A stretch of 64,000 nucleotides of DNA, from NCBI GenBank assembly GCA_004011035.1, contig CP025734.1, positions 2,502,001 through 2,566,000 on the forward strand, given 5' to 3'. This DNA is from Bdellovibrio sp. qaytius (GTDB lineage Bacteria > Bdellovibrionota > Bdellovibrionia > Bdellovibrionales > Bdellovibrionaceae). Positions 34,279 through 44,042 of this stretch are shown piece after piece (position 1 is the stretch's first letter; the number at the start of each line of letters is the position of its first letter). The notes under the pieces were generated by a model that saw only the letters and a program-made list of their open reading frames with translations, had not been told where the DNA came from and did no database searches. The position numbers and the translations under genes were made by a program.

Positions 34279-34905
34279 TTATCGTGAGTAGTACTCAACG
34301 ATCATGCTTTCTTCTACTGGAATTGAAATTTCGTCTCTCGCAGGAACGTCTTTGATAGTACCTTTGAAAGCGCCATGATCAGCTTCTAACCAGCTAGGGA
34401 TAGTACGACGAGCTACAGCCTGGATACCAGCCTGAACTTTTGTAACTTCTCTAGATGCTTGAGCAACTTCAACAACATCACCTTTTTTAACGATGTAAGA
34501 CGCGATATTTACACGTTTACCGTTAACTAAGAAGTGATTGTGACCGATCAATTGTCTCGCTTCTCTTCTAGAATTAGCATACCCAAGGGTATAAACAACG
34601 TTATCAAGTCTTAATTCTAAGAATCTTAGTAACTCAGTACCAGTGATTCCTTTTGATGCGTCTGCACTATGGAAGTATTTTCTGAATTGTTTTTCAGAAA
34701 GACCATAATAACGTTTTGCTTTTTGTTTTTCTCTTAATTGTAATGCGTACTCAGAAAACTTAAGTCTTGATTGACCATGTTGTCCCGGAGGATATGGTCT
34801 TCTTTCAAAAGCACATTTGTCAGTAAAACATCTGTCACCTTTTAAGAATAACTTAGTATTTTCTCTGCGGCATAATTTACATACAGAACTATTAACACAA
34901 CTCAT
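34279..34905 (-). CDS. rpsD: 30S ribosomal protein S4 (zinc-binding type)
   Basis: A 208-aa S4. The N-terminus keeps the four-cysteine zinc knuckle C-x2-C-x13-C-x4-C (VCKLCRRE...RCFTDKC) then [11 protein letters not shown], and the S4 RNA-binding domain is at about 95-160 ([23 protein letters not shown]). In many bacteria S4 represses the alpha operon; no pseudoknot leader was confirmed here. It starts with an unusual SCVNSS. Confidence 0.98.
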   Translation of the reverse strand: MSCVNSSVCKLCRRENTKLFLKGDRCFTDKCAFERRPYPPGQHGQSRLKFSEYALQLREKQKAKRYYGLSEKQFRKYFHSADASKGITGTELLRFLELRLDNVVYTLGYANSRREARQLIGHNHFLVNGKRVNIASYIVKKGDVVEVAQASREVTKVQAGIQAVARRTIPSWLEADHGAFKGTIKDVPARDEISIPVEESMIVEYYSR

Positions 34906-34917
34906 ACATTACTCCGA

Positions 34918-35322
34918 TTATATTCTTCTACGTTTAGGAGGACGGCAGCCGTTATGAGGTACTGGCGTTACGTCTTTAAGAGATAAAACTCTCATTCCTG
35001 TTCCTGCTAAAGCACGGATAGCTGGTTCACGACCTGCGCCCGGACCTGTTAAAAATACGTCTACTGATTTCATACCTTGTTCCATCGCTTTTTTAGCAGC
35101 GTCTTCACAAGTTACTTGAGCTGCAAATGGAGTCCCTTTACGAGAACCTTTGAAACCTAAGTGACCAGCTGATGACCAAGAAACTGTATCACCGTTTGGA
35201 TCAGTAAAAGTGATGATCACGTTACCGAAGCCAGCGTTGATGTGACAGTGACCTGTAACAACATTCTTTTTAACTTTTTTCTTAGTTACTTTTTTATCTT
35301 TATTTTCTTGTGGTGTAGCCAT
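34918..35322 (-). CDS. rpsK: 30S ribosomal protein S11
   Basis: A 134-aa S11, conserved throughout ([64 protein letters not shown]). The N-terminus is a short Lys-rich extension. Sits between rpsM and rpsD with 17- and 12-base gaps. Confidence 0.98.
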   Translation of the reverse strand: MATPQENKDKKVTKKKVKKNVVTGHCHINAGFGNVIITFTDPNGDTVSWSSAGHLGFKGSRKGTPFAAQVTCEDAAKKAMEQGMKSVDVFLTGPGAGREPAIRALAGTGMRVLSLKDVTPVPHNGCRPPKRRRI

Positions 35323-35339
35323 AATTCATCCCGCCTTAA

Positions 35340-35714
35340 CTAGACTGCTTTTTTCTTATTAGCGACAGTTTTCTTAGGTCCTTTACGTGTTCTCGCATTT
35401 GAACGCGTATTTTGACCACGTACTGGAAGACCTTTTCTGTGTCTTACACCACGGTAGCAGTTGATCTCAGTTAAACGTTTGATCGCTTGACCGATATCAC
35501 GACGTAAATCACCTTCAACTTTGAAGTTTGCTTCGATTAACGCACGCATTCCTGCAATATGTTCATCTGTTAAAGCATCCGTACGAAGTGTAGATGGAAT
35601 TCCCACTTGAGAGCAGATAGATTTCGCGCGAGGACGACCAATACCATAGATATAAGTCAATGCCACTTCAACGCGTTTATTTCTTGGTAAATCGATACCC
35701 ATTAAACGAGCCAT
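35340..35714 (-). CDS. rpsM: 30S ribosomal protein S13
   Basis: A 124-aa S13 with the typical H2TH region and basic tail: [63 protein letters not shown]. It follows rpmJ by 6 bases. Confidence 0.98.
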   Translation of the reverse strand: MARLMGIDLPRNKRVEVALTYIYGIGRPRAKSICSQVGIPSTLRTDALTDEHIAGMRALIEANFKVEGDLRRDIGQAIKRLTEINCYRGVRHRKGLPVRGQNTRSNARTRKGPKKTVANKKKAV

Positions 35715-35720
35715 GTTCTA

Positions 35721-35834
35721 TTACCCCTGTCTCTGTTTGTGTTTAGCGTTTTCACAGATAACTCTGATAACGCCTTTACGTTTAATTACTTTACATTTAT
35801 TACAAATTTTTTTGACCGAAGGTCTAACTTTCAT
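35721..35834 (-). CDS. rpmJ: 50S ribosomal protein L36 (zinc-binding type)
   Basis: A 37-aa gene: [20 protein letters not shown] continuing [17 protein letters not shown]. The zinc ligands C-x2-C-x12-C-x4-H of the C+ type are present. The ATG at 35834 follows GAGGA at 5-base spacing. Its leader contains a hairpin. In many genomes infA lies just upstream; here it does not. Confidence 0.96.
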   Translation of the reverse strand: MKVRPSVKKICNKCKVIKRKGVIRVICENAKHKQRQG

Positions 35835-35847
35835 ACGTTCCTCACAA

Positions 35848-35875
35848 TAACAAAACTCTTAAAAAGAGTTTGTTA
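35848..35875 (-). promoter_or_regulatory. Leader hairpin before rpmJ
   Basis: On the minus strand AACAAACTCTT pairs with AAGAGTTTTGTT (one bulge), ending 13 bases upstream of the rpmJ start. The 172-base adk-rpmJ gap also holds an inverted repeat GTACA-GAA-TGTAC at 35916-35928 and AT-rich sequence that could house an internal promoter; no promoter could be called with confidence. Confidence 0.45.
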
Positions 35876-36006
35876 TAACATTAATGATTGTTATGTCTAG
35901 CATAAATTTGACAATGTACAGAATGTACTTGCCTTACCTATGCTCAAACAAGTTTGAGCCACTTTCTTCATCAAAAACTTTCACCGGGGTGATCCGGATT
36001 CAGCTC

Positions 36007-36648
36007 TTAAAGCGTCAGTGTCTTTTTAATTTCTATGAAGACTTTTTCTGGTGCCTGATCGCCATCGATATTCACCATATTACCTGCCTTAGAATAGTAC
36101 TCTATTGTTGGGCCTGTATTATCTTCAAATTGTTTGAGCCGCTCCGAGATCACATCAGCATGGTCGTCTTTTCTGTGCACTAGATCACCATTACATTTTT
36201 CGCATTTATCACCTTTTGAAGAAGGTTTAGTACGAACATGGTATATCTCTCCGCAATTTGCACAAGTGCGACGCCCTGTTAAGCGATCTATCAAGATCTG
36301 AGGGTTGATCTTAAAATAAAATACTTTATCAATTTTAGAACCTGAAGACTCAAGCAATTGGCCTAAGCTTTTTGCTTGAACGACTGTTCTAGGGTAACCG
36401 TCAAAAATGATCGATTTGCCCTTATTAGTTGTTAGATAGTCACTGACTAAACCTAACATTAATTCATCTGGAACCAACTTGCCGGCATCCATAAAACCTT
36501 GGGCTTGAAGACCCAATTCAGTTTTATTCTTAATAGCCCCACGTAAAAGATCGCCTGTGCTTAGTTGCAAGAAGCCGAACTTCTCGATCAACTCGCGCGA
36601 TTGTGTTCCTTTACCTGAGCCCGGGGCTCCAATGAACAGAACGTTCAT
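36007..36648 (-). CDS. adk: Adenylate kinase (zinc-LID type)
   Basis: A 213-aa long-form adenylate kinase interconverting ATP + AMP and 2 ADP. P-loop GAPGSGKGTQ at 7-16, AMP-binding LSTGDLLR, FDGYPRT, and a LID domain with four zinc cysteines (CANCGEIYH...KCEKCNG). Its ATG overlaps the secY stop (TAATG), coupling the two. map and infA, which commonly follow, are absent. Confidence 0.97.
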   Translation of the reverse strand: MNVLFIGAPGSGKGTQSRELIEKFGFLQLSTGDLLRGAIKNKTELGLQAQGFMDAGKLVPDELMLGLVSDYLTTNKGKSIIFDGYPRTVVQAKSLGQLLESSGSKIDKVFYFKINPQILIDRLTGRRTCANCGEIYHVRTKPSSKGDKCEKCNGDLVHRKDDHADVISERLKQFEDNTGPTIEYYSKAGNMVNIDGDQAPEKVFIEIKKTLTL

Positions 36649-37973
36649 TAGAATTGAACCCTTCTGCTACGGATTTTAGTGCCTTTAAGAAATGAATCGT
36701 ATTTTTGTGTCAATAAGTGAGATTGAATTTGTTGTGATGTATCGATAGCAACACCAACAAGGATTAATAAGCTAGTACCACCAAAGTGAAATGGGATACC
36801 AAAGCTTTGCACTAATAGACCCGGAAGAACGCAAATCACGCAAAGGTAAAAACAACCTAATACGTTAATACGATCTAAAACGTAACGGATGAAATCAGCA
36901 GTAGATTTACCCGCACGGATACCAGGAACGAAAGCGCCCGTTTTTTTCAAGTTTTCAGAAACTTCATCAGCATTGAAAACGATGTCTGTATAAAAGAAAG
37001 AGAAGAAAATAATTAATGAAACAAAGATGATGTTGAATACGATACCATTTGGGTTGATCGATTCAGACATAGCTTTGATCCAAGCTACATGCGTGAATTG
37101 CGCTAATGTAGATGGAAACATTAATAATGAAGAAGCAAAAATTGGAGGAATAACGCCAGGAAAATTAATTTTCACTGGTAAATGGCTTGTCGCTGCTGAT
37201 GTCATACCACCATTAGCTAAACGTTGTGAGTACTGGATTGTGATACGACGTTGCGCCACTTCCATGTAGATTACGGCAAAAATAGTTGCCACCATGAATG
37301 CTAAAAGCAAGATAGCTACGATAAATTGTAACTCGCCTGATTTAATTAATTGTAATAAATTTTGTGCACCCGCTGGAATACCAGCTGCGATACCAGTAAA
37401 GATGATCATTGAAGATCCGTTACCGATTCCACGCTCAGAGATCTGGTCACCTAACCACATTACAAATGAAGTACCGGCAACTAATGTTAGTACCGTCATA
37501 AATTTGAAGTAGTAAATACCTAACATACCGCCAGAAATTAACATACGGCCATCAGGTAATGATTGGCTCGCAAGCCAAGTACTCATTCCGTAACCTTGGA
37601 TAATTGCTAATGCGATCGTTGCATATTTTGTGTATTGAGAGATTTTTTTGCGACCTGCATCGCCTTCTTTTTTCAATTGCTCTAAGTGAGGAATTGCAGA
37701 AGTTAATAGTTGGAAAATAATTGAAGCAGAAATATACGGCATGATTCCCAATGCAAAGATTGAAAATTGCGCTAACGCACCACCAGTGAAAGTATTGAAT
37801 AAGCTGAAAATTCCACGATTTTGTGAATTGAAAAATTCAGAAACCGCATTGCCATCTACTCCAGGAGTTGGGATGTGAACACCCATTCTGTAAATTGCTA
37901 AACAGAACAATGTAAATAGGATTTTCGATCGTAAAGTATTCGCACCTTTGTTGTCGTTCACTTGCTGAGCCAC
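36648..37973 (-). CDS. secY: Protein translocase subunit SecY
   Basis: A 441-aa SecY with ten membrane helices. Conserved features include the plug-proximal region GALAQFSIFALGIMPYISASI and the cytoplasmic loops GQRxA-type region (SQRLANGG) and the C-terminal KGTKIRSRRVQF. The start codon appears to be GTG. A 111-base gap separates it from rplO, larger than any other in the spc region. Confidence 0.98.
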   Translation of the reverse strand: MAQQVNDNKGANTLRSKILFTLFCLAIYRMGVHIPTPGVDGNAVSEFFNSQNRGIFSLFNTFTGGALAQFSIFALGIMPYISASIIFQLLTSAIPHLEQLKKEGDAGRKKISQYTKYATIALAIIQGYGMSTWLASQSLPDGRMLISGGMLGIYYFKFMTVLTLVAGTSFVMWLGDQISERGIGNGSSMIIFTGIAAGIPAGAQNLLQLIKSGELQFIVAILLLAFMVATIFAVIYMEVAQRRITIQYSQRLANGGMTSAATSHLPVKINFPGVIPPIFASSLLMFPSTLAQFTHVAWIKAMSESINPNGIVFNIIFVSLIIFFSFFYTDIVFNADEVSENLKKTGAFVPGIRAGKSTADFIRYVLDRINVLGCFYLCVICVLPGLLVQSFGIPFHFGGTSLLILVGVAIDTSQQIQSHLLTQKYDSFLKGTKIRSRRVQF

Positions 37974-38052
37974 TCTTCTGCCTCTTTCGTTTAGATAGAT
38001 CTAACACAAGAATAGACCCTTTCGGGCCTAAATTCTTTTTATCAGAACTGTT

Positions 38053-38080
38053 TTAGGTCTAAAATCTATCTTAGACCTAA
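38053..38080 (-). promoter_or_regulatory. Hairpin in the rplO-secY spacer
   Basis: TTAGGTCTA (38053-38061) pairs with TAGACCTAA (38072-38080) over a 10-base loop, just after the rplO stop; a related segment GGGTCTATTC lies 50 bases further on. It is not followed by a T-run on the minus strand, so it is more likely a processing or attenuation structure than a terminator. Confidence 0.4.
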
Positions 38081-38084
38081 ATAC

Positions 38085-38576
38085 TTATTTCTTTTTAGCT
38101 TTTTTTACTTTTGCTGGTCTAGCCCAAGTAGCTTTAACCGGAACTAACTCAACTTTGCCGCCAAGTTTTTCGATTGCCGCTTGCGCAGATTTGCTAATAA
38201 AATTAGCTTTCAAAGTAATAGCTTTTTTAAGTTCGCCTTTAGCTAAAACCTTGAACTTAGAATTTTTCTTGATTAAGCCCGCGTTGTAAAGCGCTGCTGC
38301 ATCAACGATGCCTTCTACTTTATTTAATGCTGCTAAAGTAACCTCTTCGTATTTCGTAGCAAACTGAATGTTTGTGAAACCGAATTTAGGTAAACGACGA
38401 GATAACGGAGTTTGACCACCCTCGAAACCACGACGAACTTTACCACCAGTACGTGCTAATTGGCCTTTGTGACCTTTAGCAGAAGTTCCACCGATACCAG
38501 AACCGATACCGCGACCAACGCGTTTGCGGTAATGAGTAGAACCTTCTTTTGGAGCTAATTGACTTAATAAACTCAT
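38085..38576 (-). CDS. rplO: 50S ribosomal protein L15
   Basis: A 163-aa L15 with the Gly/Arg-rich N-terminus (KRVGRGIGSGIGGTSAKGHKGQ split by neighbours, FEGGQTPLSRRLPKFGF) and the usual C-terminal domain, ending in a Lys-rich tail KVKKAKKK. 11 bases after rpmD. Confidence 0.97.
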   Translation of the reverse strand: MSLLSQLAPKEGSTHYRKRVGRGIGSGIGGTSAKGHKGQLARTGGKVRRGFEGGQTPLSRRLPKFGFTNIQFATKYEEVTLAALNKVEGIVDAAALYNAGLIKKNSKFKVLAKGELKKAITLKANFISKSAQAAIEKLGGKVELVPVKATWARPAKVKKAKKK

Positions 38577-38587
38577 AACAGAACTCC

Positions 38588-38773
38588 TTATTTTACAACT
38601 TTGATTTCAACCATGTGTTGAATCTTGAAAAGTTGACCACGATTAGCTGCATTGTCAGCTAATTCGATAGATGAATTGATTTTTCTTAAGCCAAGACCTT
38701 TGATAGTCAATCTTTGGGTTGGAGGGCAAGCAATCAATGATTTTTTTAAAGTAACTTGAAATTTTTTAGACAT
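38588..38773 (-). CDS. rpmD: 50S ribosomal protein L30
   Basis: A 61-aa bacterial-type L30: VTLKKSLIACPPTQRLTIKGLGLRK, then the helix and the MVEIKVVK closing strand. Normal length; between rpsE and rplO with 12- and 11-base gaps. Confidence 0.96.
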   Translation of the reverse strand: MSKKFQVTLKKSLIACPPTQRLTIKGLGLRKINSSIELADNAANRGQLFKIQHMVEIKVVK

Positions 38774-38785
38774 GACAGACTCCTA

Positions 38786-39244
38786 TTACGCTTGAACGTT
38801 AGCTTTTTTAAGCTGTTTAAGACCGTCTAAAGTCGCTCTAACTGCATTGTGTGGGTTACGAGTACCAACACATTTAGTTAAGATGTCTTTAACGCCAACT
38901 GACTCAAGAACCGCACGAACCGCACCACCAGCGATAACGCCAGTACCTGCTGCTGCTGGTTTCATGATCACTTTAGCTGATCCGAATTTACCGATCACTT
39001 CATGAGGGATCGTACCATCTTTTAAGTTAACATCGCTGCATTGTTTTTTTGCAGAACGAGTTGCTTTACCAATAGCTTCAGGAACTTCGCCTGCTTTACC
39101 GCTACCGAAACCAACTTGACCTAATCTATCGCCGACTACTACTAGTGCTGCGAAAGAGAATCTACGACCACCCTTAACAACTTTAGTTACGCGGTTGATA
39201 GCAACTACTTTTTCTTCTAATTCGTTTACTGATGCTTTATCCAC
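38786..39244 (-). CDS. rpsE: 30S ribosomal protein S5
   Basis: A 152-aa S5, slightly shorter than E. coli's because of a short N-terminus. Conserved: [28 protein letters not shown]-equivalent [14 protein letters not shown], and [15 protein letters not shown]. The start is GTG, preceded by GGGG; the ATG one base upstream is out of frame. Confidence 0.97.
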   Translation of the reverse strand: MDKASVNELEEKVVAINRVTKVVKGGRRFSFAALVVVGDRLGQVGFGSGKAGEVPEAIGKATRSAKKQCSDVNLKDGTIPHEVIGKFGSAKVIMKPAAAGTGVIAGGAVRAVLESVGVKDILTKCVGTRNPHNAVRATLDGLKQLKKANVQA

Positions 39245-39255
39245 ATGATCCCCTA

Positions 39256-39624
39256 TTAAAAGTTAAGGCCGCCCTCGCGGGCTCCGTCTGCTAATGCTTG
39301 AACACGGCCGTGATAAACGAAACCATTTCTGTCGAATACAACAGTCGTGATTCCTTTTTTCTTAGCTTCTTCAGCGATTTTTTTACCAACAGTTTTAGCA
39401 GCTTCTTTGTTGCCGTTTTTTAATTCGGCAGATAAAGACGATACTGATAATACAGTAGATTGAGCAACATCATTGATGATTTGCGCGTAAATGTGAGATC
39501 CTGAACGGAAAACACAAAGACGTGGTCTGTCAGCAGTACCGCTTACTACTTTTCTGATTCTGATTTTTTTCTTCAAACGATTTACTACTTTTGAAGCTGT
39601 TTTTTTAGAAAAATTTAATTTCAT
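39256..39624 (-). CDS. rplR: 50S ribosomal protein L18
   Basis: A 122-aa 5S-rRNA-binding L18: [25 protein letters not shown] (split), [30 protein letters not shown]. Standard length and position, 8 bases after rplF. Confidence 0.97.
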   Translation of the reverse strand: MKLNFSKKTASKVVNRLKKKIRIRKVVSGTADRPRLCVFRSGSHIYAQIINDVAQSTVLSVSSLSAELKNGNKEAAKTVGKKIAEEAKKKGITTVVFDRNGFVYHGRVQALADGAREGGLNF

Positions 39625-39632
39625 ATAATCCT

Positions 39633-40172
39633 CTATTTACCAGCCGACTTACCGGCTTTACGTCTGATATGTTCACCAACATAACGAACACCTTTGCCTA
39701 AGTAAGGCTCTGGCGGACGAAAAGATCTGATTTTAGCTGCAACTTGACCAACAAGAGCTTTGTCGGCACCAGTCACGCTTACAGTCGTTTGTTTATCAAC
39801 TTTGATTTCAATACCTTCTGGGATTTCAAAAATCACAGGGTGAGAAAAACCTAAAGCTAATTCTAATTTTTTACCATTTACAGTACCGCGGTAACCAACG
39901 CCGTGCATTTCAAGGGCTTTAGTGAAACCTGCAGTTACGCCTTTAACAGCATTAGCGATTAAAACTTTGTATAAACCGTGTAAAGATTTAGATTCTTTTG
40001 AATCATCTGCACGAGTTAATACAACTGTTTTACCATCAACTTTAGCAGTGATGTTTTTCTTTAAGCTGTAAGATAAAGATGATTTTGCACCTTTAACTGT
40101 AACATTTTGACCAGCAACAGTTACTGTTGCTTTGTCATCGATATTTACTGGATATTTACCAATTCTCGACAT
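39633..40172 (-). CDS. rplF: 50S ribosomal protein L6
   Basis: A 179-aa L6 with its two tandem domains: MSRIGKYPV start, [19 protein letters not shown] joining region, and [23 protein letters not shown] near the end, all characteristic. 7 bases after rpsH. Confidence 0.98.
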   Translation of the reverse strand: MSRIGKYPVNIDDKATVTVAGQNVTVKGAKSSLSYSLKKNITAKVDGKTVVLTRADDSKESKSLHGLYKVLIANAVKGVTAGFTKALEMHGVGYRGTVNGKKLELALGFSHPVIFEIPEGIEIKVDKQTTVSVTGADKALVGQVAAKIRSFRPPEPYLGKGVRYVGEHIRRKAGKSAGK

Positions 40173-40179
40173 CTTCTAC

Positions 40180-40569
40180 CTACCACACTACTGCTAGTAC
40201 TTCGCCGCCAACATTTTGTTTTTTAGCGTCTGTACCAGTTAGTAAACCTTTGTTTGTACTTAGGATGCACATACCATATCCAGAACGTACGTTCGGAACA
40301 TTAGTTGCGTGAACATAAGAACGTTTCCCAGGACGGCTAACTTTTGCGATAGCTGTCATTGCTGGAGTTCCTGCATCGTCATATTTTAAGTAAATACGCA
40401 TGATACCTTGTTTAGAATCTTTAGCTACTTTGAAGCTTCTGATGTAGCCAGTATCTGCTAGGATTTTTGCTAAGTTCTCTCTCATTTTAGAAGAGGGCAT
40501 ATCAACTTTTTCAAGTTTCGCCGAAGAACCATTTCTAATAATTGTTAACATTTGTGCGACTGTATCCAT
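40180..40569 (-). CDS. rpsH: 30S ribosomal protein S8
   Basis: A 129-aa S8: DTVAQMLTIIRNG at the start and SNKGLLTGTDAKKQNVGGEVLAVVW at the end (S/T-N-K-G-L-x-T/S-D motif slightly altered). In E. coli S8 is the translational repressor of the spc operon, binding near rplE; I did not find a clear mimic here. Confidence 0.97.
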   Translation of the reverse strand: MDTVAQMLTIIRNGSSAKLEKVDMPSSKMRENLAKILADTGYIRSFKVAKDSKQGIMRIYLKYDDAGTPAMTAIAKVSRPGKRSYVHATNVPNVRSGYGMCILSTNKGLLTGTDAKKQNVGGEVLAVVW

Positions 40570-40577
40570 AGTGACTC

Positions 40578-40883
40578 CTACCAGCTAGCTTTCGTTACGC
40601 CTGGAAGTTTACCTTCTAAAGCTAGTTGTCTGAAAACCATTCTGCATAAACCGAATTTACGGTAGTTACCACGAGGGCGACCAGTTAATTCACAACGAGT
40701 GATTACGCGGTTTGGATTAGTATTTTTAGGTAAAGCTTGTAATTTCTTACGAGCTTCGTCTCTAGTTTCGTCAGAAAGTTTCATATCCACAGCTTTTTCA
40801 CGTAATTCTTTACGGTAAGCGCGGTACTTGCTAGAGATCGCTTTTCTTTTATTGTTTTTTACAACACTTGATTTTCTTGCCAT
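40578..40883 (-). CDS. rpsN: 30S ribosomal protein S14 (long, zinc-free type)
   Basis: A 101-aa C-minus S14: [13 protein letters not shown], then [26 protein letters not shown]. It lacks the paired CxxC of short zinc-type S14. 13 bases after rplE. Confidence 0.97.
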   Translation of the reverse strand: MARKSSVVKNNKRKAISSKYRAYRKELREKAVDMKLSDETRDEARKKLQALPKNTNPNRVITRCELTGRPRGNYRKFGLCRMVFRQLALEGKLPGVTKASW

Positions 40884-40896
40884 ATTAATCCTTCAA

Positions 40897-41436
40897 TTAC
40901 TTTCTGAAAGGTAAGCCTAAAGCTTCCAATAATGCGCGGCCATCGTTGTCTGTTCCAGCTGTTGTACAAATAGTGATATTCATACCACGTGTTTTTTCAA
41001 TTTTATCAAAATTGATTTCCGGGAATACGATTTGTTCTTTCAAACCCATATTGTAGTTACCACGGCCATCAAAGCCTTTATTTGGTAAACCACGGAAGTC
41101 ACGTACGCGAGGTAACGCTAATGTTTGTAAACGATCTAAGAAAGACCACATTTTTTCGCGACGTAATGTTACGCGCACGCCAATAGGGATACCTTCACGT
41201 AATTTAAAGTTAGAAATTGCTTTCTTAGCTTTAGTGATTACAGCTTTTTGACCAGCAATCGCAGAAATTTCTTCAACGATACCGTTTACGATTTTAGGAT
41301 TTTGAACCGCTTCAGACGTACAAACGCTGATAACGATTTTTTCTAAACGAGGCACTTGCATAGCGCTAGTGTAACCTTGTTTTTTAACTAAGTGAGGAAC
41401 GATTTCTTTTGTGTATTGTTCTTTTAAACGACTCAT
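40897..41436 (-). CDS. rplE: 50S ribosomal protein L5
   Basis: A 179-aa 5S-rRNA-binding L5: [37 protein letters not shown] (split in the protein by no gap), [25 protein letters not shown]. It follows rplN directly; rplX, which normally lies between them, is missing, the gap being 13 bases. Confidence 0.98.
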   Translation of the reverse strand: MSRLKEQYTKEIVPHLVKKQGYTSAMQVPRLEKIVISVCTSEAVQNPKIVNGIVEEISAIAGQKAVITKAKKAISNFKLREGIPIGVRVTLRREKMWSFLDRLQTLALPRVRDFRGLPNKGFDGRGNYNMGLKEQIVFPEINFDKIEKTRGMNITICTTAGTDNDGRALLEALGLPFRK

Positions 41437-41449
41437 CTCAAACCTCTAC

Positions 41450-41818
41450 TTATAATACTTCTGGAGCTAGAGAAACAATCTTAACGAATTGTTTCGATCT
41501 TAACTCTCTCGCTACTGGACCAAAAATACGAGTTCCGATTGGTTCTTTGTTCGCATTGATTAAAACTGCAGAGTTATCATCAAAACGGATATAGCTACCA
41601 TCTGGTCTTCTTAATTTGTGAATTGTACGAACGATAACGGCTTTCGCAACGTCACCTTTCTTAACTTTTGCTGTTGGGATTGCTTCACGGATTGAAACAA
41701 CGATTACGTCGCCAATGTGAGCAAAACGTCTTTTAGAACCACCTAAAACTTTGATACACATTACTTCTTTTGCACCAGAGTTATCAGCTACGTTTAATTT
41801 AGATTGCATTTGAATCAT
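41450..41818 (-). CDS. rplN: 50S ribosomal protein L14
   Basis: A 122-aa L14 beginning [28 protein letters not shown], with DDNSAVLIN and [13 protein letters not shown] blocks and the usual [12 protein letters not shown] ending. 16 bases after rpsQ. Confidence 0.98.
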   Translation of the reverse strand: MIQMQSKLNVADNSGAKEVMCIKVLGGSKRRFAHIGDVIVVSIREAIPTAKVKKGDVAKAVIVRTIHKLRRPDGSYIRFDDNSAVLINANKEPIGTRIFGPVARELRSKQFVKIVSLAPEVL

Positions 41819-41834
41819 AAAACTATTCCTGCCC

Positions 41835-42137
41835 TTACTTCGTTGTGTTTAACACTGAAGTCAGTGCCCAGCGTTTTGTTTTGCTGATTGGTTTAGTTTC
41901 GTGAATTGTAACAGTGTCACCGACTTTACATTGTTTTTTCTCGTCGTGAGCTTTGATTACAGAAGACTTACGGATGTATTTTCCGTATTTTGCGTGACGA
42001 ACCATACGATAAACCAATACCGAAATTGTTTTATCCATTTTGTTCGCGATCACTTCACCTTGTAATTCAACTCTACGGCCTCGAGTACTAACTGTTTTAG
42101 TCGGTTGTTTTCCGCTCGTTGTTGCCTTAGCAGCCAT
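41835..42137 (-). CDS. rpsQ: 30S ribosomal protein S17
   Basis: A 100-aa S17, with an N-terminal Thr/Lys-rich extension of about 15 residues before [34 protein letters not shown] and [21 protein letters not shown] are characteristic. Confidence 0.97.
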   Translation of the reverse strand: MAAKATTSGKQPTKTVSTRGRRVELQGEVIANKMDKTISVLVYRMVRHAKYGKYIRKSSVIKAHDEKKQCKVGDTVTIHETKPISKTKRWALTSVLNTTK

Positions 42138-42144
42138 AATTTAC

Positions 42145-42336
42145 CTACCTTACGCTTTTCTTAACGATTGCTGTGTTAATTTTAGCAATGTCTTTTCTTA
42201 CTACTCTGATCTGAACTGGGTTAGCCAATTGACCAAGAGAGTTTTTCATTTTCATTTCAAACAATTGAGACGTTAAGTCTTGTTTTTGTTTGATTAATTC
42301 TTTTAATGATTTGTTTTCGATATCTACAAATTTCAT
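42145..42336 (-). CDS. rpmC: 50S ribosomal protein L29
   Basis: A 63-aa two-helix L29: KSLKELIKQKQDLTSQLFEMKMKNSLGQLANPVQIRVVRKDIAKINT. It starts 2 bases after rplP's stop, so is probably translationally coupled. Confidence 0.96.
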   Translation of the reverse strand: MKFVDIENKSLKELIKQKQDLTSQLFEMKMKNSLGQLANPVQIRVVRKDIAKINTAIVKKSVR

Positions 42337-42338
42337 AA

Positions 42339-42746
42339 CTACGCTCTCTCTAAAAATTTCGTTTTAAAAGGTAGCTTGTGAGATGCTCTTAAGAACGCCT
42401 CTTTAGCTTGTTCCTTAGTAACACCGTTCATTTCGAACAGGATGCGACCAGGAAGAACTTTAGATACCCAAAACTCTGGATTACCTTTACCGCTACCCAT
42501 ACGAGTCTCAGCAGGTTTTTTTGTAACTGGAAGATCTGGAAACACGCGAATCCAAATTTTACCACCACGTTTGATTGTACGAGCGATTGCGATACGACCA
42601 GCCTCTAATTGACGAGCTGTTAACATACCGTGTTCAGTAGCTTGTAAACCGAAATCACCGAAATCTAAAGTTGAGCCACGAGTAGCTAAACCTCTAGAAC
42701 GACCGATGAATTGCTTTCTCCATTTTACACGTTTAGGACTTAGCAC
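42339..42746 (-). CDS. rplP: 50S ribosomal protein L16
   Basis: A 135-aa L16: [57 protein letters not shown]. Its start lies 14 bases inside the end of rpsC, a typical coupled overlap. Confidence 0.98.
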   Translation of the reverse strand: MLSPKRVKWRKQFIGRSRGLATRGSTLDFGDFGLQATEHGMLTARQLEAGRIAIARTIKRGGKIWIRVFPDLPVTKKPAETRMGSGKGNPEFWVSKVLPGRILFEMNGVTKEQAKEAFLRASHKLPFKTKFLERA

Positions 42747-43398
42747 GATTTACCTCCGAATGCTCTTTCGCAGAAAGAATGTCACCTTTGTAGATCCATA
42801 CTTTCATACCAATAATTCCATATGCTGTTAATGCTTCTGCTGTTCCGTAGTCAATGTCTGCACGTAATGTGTGAAGAGGAACTGACTTTTCGTTGTACCA
42901 TTCAGAACGAGCAATCTCTGCTCCGTCTAAACGACCAGATACACGGATTTTGATACCACGCACGCCGCCTTTGATAGCTGCTGCGATAGATTTTTTAAGA
43001 GCACGTCTCCAAGAGATACGTTTCTCTAATTGCATTGCGATTGATTCCGCAACTAATTGAGCTTCTGTATCTGGTTTACGAACTTCTTGAATGCTTAAGA
43101 AAACTTCGTTCTTAGTTAACTTTTGAACGTCAGCTTTCAAAGTATCAATTCCAGTACCTTTTTTACCAATTACAACACCAGGACGAGCAGTGTGGATAAT
43201 AAGTTTAACTTTATTAGCCGCGCGCTCGATTTCGATTTTAGCAACGCCTGCGTGTTTTAATTTAGCTTTTAAGTATTTTCTTAATTTAATGTCTTCATGA
43301 AGATTGTCATAGTAAGTATTGCCTTTTGCATACCATCTTGAATCCCAAGATCTAATAACACCAACTCTAAACCCAATTGGGTGAACCTTTTGTCCCAT
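42733..43398 (-). CDS. rpsC: 30S ribosomal protein S3
   Basis: A 221-aa S3: [22 protein letters not shown] domain with [12 protein letters not shown], then the C-terminal [36 protein letters not shown] block. Overlaps rplP by 14 bases. Confidence 0.98.
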   Translation of the reverse strand: MGQKVHPIGFRVGVIRSWDSRWYAKGNTYYDNLHEDIKLRKYLKAKLKHAGVAKIEIERAANKVKLIIHTARPGVVIGKKGTGIDTLKADVQKLTKNEVFLSIQEVRKPDTEAQLVAESIAMQLEKRISWRRALKKSIAAAIKGGVRGIKIRVSGRLDGAEIARSEWYNEKSVPLHTLRADIDYGTAEALTAYGIIGMKVWIYKGDILSAKEHSEVNRAKS

Positions 43399-43400
43399 TA

Positions 43401-43733
43401 CTATTTCTCTCCCAATACTACGTCAATGTGACTTAATTTTTTACGAACTCCAAAAGCACGACCTTGCGCTCTTGGGCGGAAACGTTTTAAAACCGGACCA
43501 CCGTCTACAGTTAATTTTTTAACGATTAACTTGTCCACAGCCATAGTTTTTTTGTAATCCGCATTCGCCACTGCTGATTCGATTAATTTCTTAATTAATC
43601 CAGCAGTTTTTTTGTTCATAACAGTCAAAATTTTAAGAGCTTCGTCAACTGACTTACCGCGAACGGTGTCAGCAACCAAGCGAGCCTTTTGAGCTCCAAC
43701 TCTTGCATATTTTAAAGATGCTTTAGCTTCCAT
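43401..43733 (-). CDS. rplV: 50S ribosomal protein L22
   Basis: A 110-aa L22: [25 protein letters not shown], exit-tunnel loop region [32 protein letters not shown]. Two bases before rpsC. Confidence 0.97.
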   Translation of the reverse strand: MEAKASLKYARVGAQKARLVADTVRGKSVDEALKILTVMNKKTAGLIKKLIESAVANADYKKTMAVDKLIVKKLTVDGGPVLKRFRPRAQGRAFGVRKKLSHIDVVLGEK

Positions 43734-43743
43734 ATTTTAATTC

Positions 43744-44034
43744 CTACTTCTTCGCCACTGCTGGTGCTGCTGCTTTTTTCTCAGCATGACCGGCAAAAGT
43801 TCTAGTTGGCGCGAATTCGCCAAGTTTATGACCAATCATGTTCTCAGAAACGTATACTGGAACAAACTTTCTGCCGTTATGTACAGCAAAAGTCAATCCT
43901 ACATACTCTGGGAAGATCGTAGAACGTCTTGACCATGTTTTAATTACTTTTTTGTCGTTCTTTTGGATAGCCGTCTCAGCTTTTTTAGCTAAGTGAATAT
44001 CGATAAAAGGACCTTTTTTAATTGAACGTGCCAT
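43744..44034 (-). CDS. rpsS: 30S ribosomal protein S19
   Basis: A 96-aa S19: [59 protein letters not shown], ending in an Ala/Lys tail ([12 protein letters not shown]). Confidence 0.98.
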   Translation of the reverse strand: MARSIKKGPFIDIHLAKKAETAIQKNDKKVIKTWSRRSTIFPEYVGLTFAVHNGRKFVPVYVSENMIGHKLGEFAPTRTFAGHAEKKAAAPAVAKK

Positions 44035-44042
44035 GCATCCTC

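Noticed and set aside
35835-36006. Possible infA in the adk-rpmJ gap
   Set aside because: The gap is 172 bases, shorter than infA needs, and contains no start plus conserved IF1 sequence.
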